Of a stretch of DNA of 64,000 nucleotides, positions 57,061 to 64,000 are shown piece after piece. The stretch lies in the NCBI GenBank assembly GCA_037447655.1, contig JBBHKE010003005.1, positions 230,701 to 294,700 of the forward strand, in the 5' to 3' direction. Every line of letters starts with the position of its first letter. Positions within the stretch are counted from its first letter, which is position 1. The DNA comes from Zygnema cylindricum. Its lineage: Eukaryota > Streptophyta > Zygnematophyceae > Zygnematales > Zygnemataceae. Made by a program: the position numbers and the translations under genes. Below the pieces are notes generated by a model. The model was given only the letters and a program-made list of their open reading frames with translations, made no database searches and was not told the origin of the DNA.

Positions 57061-60000
57061 CTCCCCTTATTTTATAGTCTAATTTTAATTTTTCTTTCAA
57101 TCCGCATTTCTCCCGACAATATTTTAATTTAGGAGAGGGCACAGGTTTGGTCATCATGTCAGCCACCATTTCTTCATCAGGCCTATACACAAGATTTAAA
57201 ATTTTATTTTCAACTTTTTCTCTTATGAAGCTTAATCTTATGTCCATATGTTTTGCTTTGAAATGGTGTTTTGGATTGGGTGCGATTGCGATTGCAGCTT
57301 GATTATCGCAAAAGATTTCATGCACTCCCTCTTTCATATATCCCAATTCCTGCAACAATGCCTTCACCCACATTAGTTCTTGTACAGCAGAACAAGACTC
57401 TATATACTCAGCCTCCATAGTAGACTGAGCAACCACCTTTTGTTGCTTACTGCTCCAACAAGAAGCTCCTTCCCCCACATACAAAACATATACAGAAGTG
57501 CATCTTCTCATAGGTGCATCCCCATAACTGGCATCACTCGAAGTGGTGATATCAGTGTGCTACCCTCCCAAATGCAACCATAATTCTCTGGTTCCAACCA
57601 GATATCTCATGACTCTCTTGGCTGCCTCCTAGTCTCTCTTCCTATGATTATTAAGACTCCTACTGAGTACTCCAACTGCTGCCGCTATGTCCGGCCTGGT
57701 ACAGTTCATATAATAAATTAATCTTCCTACGACCTGTCTATAAGGGATAGACTTCATAAACTCTCTCTCCTCTGGACTCATCTGATCATCTAAGATCATC
57801 ACTCCTTAATCTACACTCCCATCACTTATTTTTTTCAAGGCCATGGGAGTGGTACAACTGTTAGCATTTTCCATCTGGAATTTCTCATGCATATTACCTA
57901 TTGCTTTTTTCTGAGTAAGTCTGATAATCTTCTTCCCCCTATCTCTCTCCATTTGGATCCCCAAAATATATTTTGCCTCCCCTAAATCCTTCATATCAAA
58001 TCTGCCCCTAAGATCTTTCTTTAGCCTATTGATATTCTCTAAAGACTTACTTAACACAAGCAGATCATCCACATAAATTGCAATAAAAATGACACCATTC
58101 TCATCTTCAAATATATAGATATAATGGTCAGAGCTGATCCGGATGTATCCCAGATCGGTGAGAAACTCATCTAGTTTCTTATTCCAGTGTCGGGGAGCGT
58201 GTTTCAGTCCATATAAGGACTTTATGAGCCTGCTGACTTTGCTATCTTCTCCTTCTTCCACAAACCCCTCGGGTTGCCTCATAAAAATTTCTTCCTCTAA
58301 CTCACCATTAAAAATAGCAATCTTAATGTCCATCTGGTGTATTTCCATGTCATCCGCTGCGGCCAGACTGAGGAGAATCCTTACCGATGGGAACCGAACA
58401 ACTGGAGCAAAGGTCTCCTCATAGTCAATCCCCTCTTTTGGGGGGAACCCGTTCGCTACCAATCGAGCCTTATACCTCTCAATTGTATTATCTGGGTTCA
58501 GTTTTAGTTTAAATACCGATTTACACCCAATAAGTTTTCTGTCTGGAGGACAATCCGCTAGTTCCCAAGTATTTGCTTCCATGATAGAAGCCATCTCATC
58601 GTTTATGGCTCTAATCCATCTTTATTTCTCTGGACTATTCACAACCTCCAAGTAAGACTGAGGCTCATCTAGGTGAGACAGCTTAGTTACCTTATGAGCG
58701 GCCTGTTTTTCTTGTATCATTTTGCTGCTCCTCCTTCCTCCCTCAAACTCCGAAGCTGGAATGGATGGAAGTCTTAGGTTTCTTCTCACAATCTCATCGG
58801 CTCCCTGTCCATGGAAGCCGGTTCCGTTCCCGCTTCTTCTGTGTCCTCGAAATCCATAGGAGAGGTTTCCGGTGAGTCTCCCGTATCTCGTATCTCCCTT
58901 GAATCTGCAATCACGGTTTCACTCATATCTCTTTCGGGAACAACCGGGTTCTCCTCACTTTCGGACTCAAATTTGATTCTTATCTTCTTTGTATATTTGA
59001 AGGGGTCAAATGACTTCCCTTCATCCATGACAACTAAGTGTTTGACCAGAATGATATCTTTTTTTGCTAAGTCATAGAATCTATATCCCTTAGCATCCTC
59101 ATCATATCCCACAAAGTATCCAGGTTTTCCCTTAGCATCTAGTTTCCACTTTTTCCTATCCGTGTCAAAACTGTAAACTTGGCTACCAAATACTTTAAGG
59201 TGTGAGATATCTGGTTTCCTTCCAACCTATCTCTCATAAGGTGTCACTCCCTTTACAGCTGAGGTAAGGACTCTATTCTTAATGTAGTTGGCACAGTTCA
59301 TTGCTTCACCCCAAAATCTCTTTCCTATTTTCTTGTCTGCCAACATACTGCGTACACTATCTCCTAGTGTTCAATTCAACCTCTCAGCTACCCCATTTTG
59401 TTCCGGGTTATATGGTACAATTTTTTGGTGCTGCACTCCCTCATTTCTCAGATATTCCTCAAACTCGTTAGAGGTATATTCCCCCCCATTATCACTCCTT
59501 ATCCTCTTAATGGGGGTTTCATGCAACCTCTCACTCCAAGCTTTATATTCTTTGAAGTAAGTTGATGCTCCAGACTTTGTTTTCAGGAAGTAGACTCTAG
59601 AGTATCTAGACCAGTCATCAGTTATTGTCATCATAAACCTCTTTCCTCCAACTGAAGGTACTTTTGCAGGTCCCCAAATACCTGTATGGACCAAATCTAA
59701 CACTTTCACACCTCTATATGTGGCGGCTTTGGGAAAGGGAAGTGTGTGAGCCTTACCTTGAGCACAACCACTACAATCATCCATCATTTCTTATCCCCGA
59801 ACTGAATGCCTTCTACTACCCCAAGCTTTTTCATTTCCCACAACCTATCAAAATGCACATGCCCCAACCGTTTATGCCAAATCATCATTTTAGGAACACC
59901 AATATAATAAGCATTTTTCATTTCATTACTTAGGTTAAGCCTAAACATTCATTGGCTACCCTTATCTGCCGTGAAGTAAACTTCATCCCAATATTTAGCT

Positions 60001-61415
60001 GTAAAGACACCCTTTATAGTGATGGTATCAAAAACCTTGTCATCTAGCATAGACGTAAAGACAAGATTTTTACTCAGCTGAGGAATGTAGAGTACATCTG
60101 AGAATGTAAGAATAGAAGTCTTACCCTCCAGTAAGACTTTTAAATCTACTGATCCCACTAGATGTGTAGTAAGCACTCTCCCATCCCCATACTCTATCTC
60201 TACAGTAGGGATCTTACTTAGCTTAGTGAAGAGTTCTTTATCACGACACATATGCATGGATGCACCTGAGTTGATAATCCATCCTTCCTGTGGAGCTTCC
60301 CGAATTGCTCCAAGGGCACACTTCTATCACGGAGGGATCACCTTCTCCTCCAAACTCTCGTCAAGAAGAAGCCCCCCATCCTCCTCAAAAGACTCATCCT
60401 CGATTTCTCCTGTCACTTTTGTAACCACAAGTGTCTTTTTCTTCCTTTCGGAAGAACCCCCTCCACGGTTCTCTTGGAGCCTCAGCTCTGATAGCTTGAC
60501 ATAATCTGCAATAAAGTTTCCCGACTTTTTGCAATAATGACAAAGATCCTTTGGGGGCCTATTTCCCCCAGAATGATCTCTTTCCCCTCTATAAGGTTTC
60601 TTCAGGTCCTTCCCCCACCAGTCCTCTCCTGTTGCTAGAGCTTGAATGCTCTTTCCTCCTCTCCTAATCTCCATTGTGTTTTCCTGCACAAGTATCATCC
60701 TGACTACTGTGTTCCATTTCCATGAACTATCAGGCATTCCCTGTACTCGGTACACTATGTTTTCGAACTCATTTGGTAATTTCATGATAAGGCTGTTAAC
60801 TTTCATTTTCATTGTACCTCTCCACCCGGCACTTTCCATTTCCATATACAAACAAGAAAGATCATTACAGTAATCTAACATCTTTCCTCCTTTGTAAGTG
60901 TAACTCAATAGCTTTTGCTCAGCCAACTGGAGCTCCTGAATAGTTCCAGCTCTATAAATCTCCACTAAACTCTCCCACAACTCCTCGGCCTTGTAAATCT
61001 GAAGATGAGGAGTGGCCAAACCTTGAGTGAGGTGCCTCAGAATGAAGTTCTTGGCAGCCATGTTTACATCCTCCCTCATTTGAGTATCGTTCTCCACGGT
61101 CTTCACGGTCGCCGCTCCCGATACTGTGGCAATAGGAGTGAGTGGTGTCTCCTTCCCTTTTTCCTTTTCGGACACACTACTGTCCCCATCATCTGCCTCC
61201 TCCGCTGAGGCAGCCGTTTTTGCAGAAAACCTTACTCCCCCAAATCCTGGTGGAGTTCCCGAAGGTGGACGTTTCACTTGTCCACTGACGATACCCCAGT
61301 ATCGTTTTTCACACAAAGCTCCCATCATCATGGCTTCCCAATAGATGAACCCACATCCATTGAAGGTGGGCACCCTAGAGGGTGGGCCCATAACCTGCAA
61401 TTCTGTGTCCTCCAT
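57061..61415 (-). pseudogene. Copia-B2 Gag-Pol, more decayed
   Basis: ATG at 61415 in the LTR (MEDTELQVMGPPSRVP), with the primer-binding site GGTTATGGGCCCACC intact at 61381-61395. The gag frame is open to 60327, with a damaged knuckle (CHYCKKSGNFIADY: the His and last Cys are lost). The protease site reads IINSGAS, with Asn for the catalytic Asp. Integrase pieces lie at 59371-59787 and 60257-59949. RT/YVDD is at 58063-58074 in the frame 57806-58594. RNase H is at 57026-57511 and about 57550-57800. At least six shifts or stops. It shares its lower LTR with B1. Confidence 0.9.
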
Positions 61416-61883
61416 TGGACTACAGAATACATGAAGCCTCTAGATAATATTTAACTTACCCACTTTAAGCCACGACCACTTCTATCTCAGAAGGAAAACT
61501 GACAATTTGTCCGCACCCCTGTGCAGCTTTGACTCCCTTGAGTCCGTAGCAAAAAGAATCACTGAAAACGGCCAACCAGCCGATAAGTTATGAGGCACTA
61601 AAAAATGCCAATTTGTATAAACTCTCAAAGGGAGAGGTGACTACCTACCAAATTTTTCTAAGTCCTGATTCCCTCTAATAACTTCTATCTACTGAAGTAC
61701 GGACCAATTAGATTACTGTAGCGTACCTAAAAGTACTACTGCCGGTGTACCTTTTGTACGGCCTATGTACGACAAGGCTATTAAGCGGACGCGTGTCTGC
61801 TTTTCACTCGTCCGTACATTCCTCAGAATTCCTATGACTGAATGTCATCTCTCCACGTGGCTCCATGTCATGCCACGTCACAA
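61396..61883 (-). repeat. 5' LTR of Copia-B2, truncated
   Basis: It starts TGCAATTCTGTGTCC (plus strand) and follows the older LTR subtype at 49461. It breaks off at CACGTCACAA (61883), where plus-strand Copia-C sequence begins. About 700 bp are missing, including the tRNA-like module. Confidence 0.8.
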
Positions 61884-64000
61884 CTCAGGAAGATGAGTCT
61901 TTGACATTCAATGAGCAGGATGACTCAGAGTATTTGCCATGGTGGCAACAATGGAGGGCTCAAAAGACGCCGGATGGATCATGGACATAGGGGCATCGGC
62001 CCACATGTGTTGGAACAAGGGAATTTTTGCAAATCTACAGACAACACCTGCAAAGAATATCTACTATGCTTGTGGCATGAGTGTCTAGACGTGTGCTCAG
62101 AGTGATGTTTCATTGTTGGTAGATGTAGGAGGAAATTATGTAGAGAGAACACTTCATAATGTCTTATATGTTCCGGACTTCAAAAAGAATTTGTTTTCCA
62201 CTTCTTTGGTTGAAAGCAAAGGATTTGAAGTCACCATTAAAGGGGGTAGGCAGGTTGTAAGCAAGCTAGGAAAGATAGCAGTGACAGGAACTAGAGATGC
62301 AAGCAAAATGTATCGCATGGACATGGTTGATTATAAAGAAAATTATGTTCTCTACTCTGGCGTAATATCTGAAAATGAATTATGACATAAGAGGCTAGGA
62401 CATGTTCACTATGACAACTTAACAAAAATGGTGAAAGTTGGGAAAGTAGAGGGTGTTTCTCTCACAGATTAGCCAGTCAAAACTTGTGATGGCTGCTCTT
62501 TAGGAAAGATACATAAACTGCCTTTTCCACTGGAATCGGAACATAGATCTATAAAAGTCTTGCAGCTAATTCACTCGGATGTTTTGGGACCTGCTCAGGT
62601 GCCCTCAGCTAGGGGGGTTTGTTTTATAGTAACGTTTACAGATGACTTCTCTAGATTCACTAAAGTTTACTTCATGAAAGAAAAGGGAGAAGTGTTAGGA
62701 CACTTCAAACACTTCAAAGTTTGGGCGGAAAAAATGCATGGTGTTCCGATTTTGGAAATCAGATCGGACAATGGAGGAGAGTATATGTCAAAATAATTCC
62801 AAATTTTTTTGCAGGATAAGGGTATAAGTCGCCAGCTCACTGTTCCTTACACTCCTCAACAAAATGGTGTTTCGGAAAGATTAAACAGAACCAGTACAGA
62901 ATGTGCTAGATCTATGCTAGCAGATAAAAATATAGATTTGAAATTTTGGGCTGAGGCCCTTAACTGTGCAATTTATATCAAAAATAGAATTGGTTCTAGG
63001 TCAGTAAGTACTACACCATTTGAACTTTGGACAGGTAGAAAACCTGATGTTAGTCATTTCAGAGTTTTTGGAAGTAAATGCTTTGTTTTTAACACTTCAC
63101 CGAATACTTGGAAAATCGAACCAAAGAGTCTTACGAGTATCCTTATGGATTATGATGATAATTCAAAAAGCTACAGAGTATATGTTTTTGATTAGCAAAA
63201 AGTATTTGTGTCTAGAAATATTATTATAAAGGATGAGGAAGTTTCAGCAAATCTATTTACCATGATAGAAAAACAGTCTGAGGAAAAATCACAAGAATAT
63301 GTTGTTTTTGATACACAGAAAATAGTTTATTTTCCGGCTGTTCATAAACCTCTTGCAGATCTAGTGTCTTCAGATCCTCAGGTTCCTCTTCAGACTCAGA
63401 CAAAGGAAGCTCAACCGGTCCAAAAGCAACAGCAACAAGTCGCAAGATCAACTAGGAACGCAAGGTATCCATCTGTCTCTGCCTCAGAATTTTCGGGAGG
63501 AAGGAGATCTAGCAGCCGTCTACAAATTGGATCACACTTTGCCAACTTACGCAACCCGGGAGAACCTCATACTATCTAGGAAGCCTTCTCTTCACCCGAA
63601 AGAAACCACTAGTTTGAGGCGGCAAACAATGAAATGAAGTCTATAATGGAAGCTCAAACGTGGGAGTTGGTTGATCATCCTCCGAACAGGAAAGCCATCG
63701 GCAACAAATGGGTTTTCAAACTGAAACTAAATTCGGATGGCACCATTGAAAGATACAAGGCGAGACTTGTAGCAAAAGGCTACAATCAGAAAGAAGGAAT
63801 TGATTTTGAGGAGACTTTCGCTCCGGAATTCTATTAAGTCTAGCTGCAATTGAAAACATGGAAGTGCATCAAATGAATTTTTAAACAGCTTTCCTTTACG
63901 GAGAGCTTGAAGAAATTATTTAAATGCAGGAACCAAAAATGTATGTAGAGAAAGGAGAAGAAAAACTAGTCTGTAAACTGATGAAATCTTTGTATGTGAT
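61884..64000 (+). pseudogene. Copia-C pol fragment running off the window
   Basis: Plus-strand relative of 13110-16241. It begins in the gag-protease linker (DDSEYLPWWQQWRAQ). The protease site reads WIMDIGASAHMC near 61975, with Ile for Ser. It continues with ERTLHNVLYVPDFKKNLFSTSLV, then HKRLGHVHYDNL and CDGCSLGKIHKLPFP (62490-62525). The integrase core follows: LIHSDVLGPAQVPS, RSDNGGEYMSK near 62761-62793, then a stop, and PQQNGVSERLNRTSTECARSML. After a linker, RT starts at 63634 ([34 protein letters not shown]) and is broken near 63835. The rest lies outside the window. Gag and LTR are missing at the left. Confidence 0.87.

Overview
This window is eukaryotic repeat DNA. I see no intact host gene, operon, rRNA gene or CRISPR array. 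Almost everything from about 9.5 kb to the end is LTR retrotransposons, mostly Ty1/copia, nested in each other and read mainly from the minus strand. The host is probably a green-lineage eukaryote, possibly a streptophyte (charophyte) alga. Two things suggest this. The primer-binding sites match the anticodon half of a plant-type initiator tRNA-Met. A Ty3/gypsy-type element also carries a cytosine-DNA-methyltransferase domain, an arrangement I recall as reported from charophytes. Neither proves the species.

Layout. 1-9.5 kb holds DNA-transposon derivatives: two copies of one TGTTGGGTATC-ended MITE family (211-2717 and 7961-8766), the first carrying a hAT-type MITE (with a TA-flanked MITE inside it) and a Harbinger-like MITE. 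It also holds a diverged ~150-bp minisatellite, a long (TCA)n microsatellite and unassigned AT-rich DNA. 9.5-25.3 kb is a mosaic of decayed Copia fragments: a plus-strand LTR and gag piece, a plant-like RNase H piece, a Copia-C pol, a Copia-B-like fragment, and Copia-A2 carrying a 699-bp solo LTR. 25.3-48.6 kb is a Gypsy-type element and a second, rearranged copy. The first copy is interrupted by a nearly complete Copia (Copia-1, 26358-32805, TSD CTCTT) and by a pair of LTR remnants. Its order is leader, gag with zinc knuckle, protease, [LTR remnants], DNA methyltransferase, reverse transcriptase and truncated RNase H. The second copy is interrupted by a very young non-coding LTR element (43082-46754, TSD AGACT, two 1372-bp LTRs with about three differences). 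48.6-61.9 kb holds LTR remnants and then a tandem Copia-B array (LTR-internal-LTR-internal-partial LTR). 61.9 kb to the end is a plus-strand Copia-C fragment that runs out of the window.

How the parts work. Each Copia copy encodes one Gag-protease-integrase-RT-RNase H polyprotein. In several families the Gag start codon lies inside the LTR, and translation reads straight through the primer-binding site. That site matches an internal (anticodon stem-loop) part of initiator tRNA-Met, which implies half-tRNA priming. The LTRs also share an antisense tRNA-like module with a pol III B box and a conserved hairpin. All the long coding regions carry frameshifts or stops, so any mobility today would need proteins supplied from elsewhere. 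The strongest leads are the methyltransferase-bearing Gypsy element and the LTR tRNA-like module.
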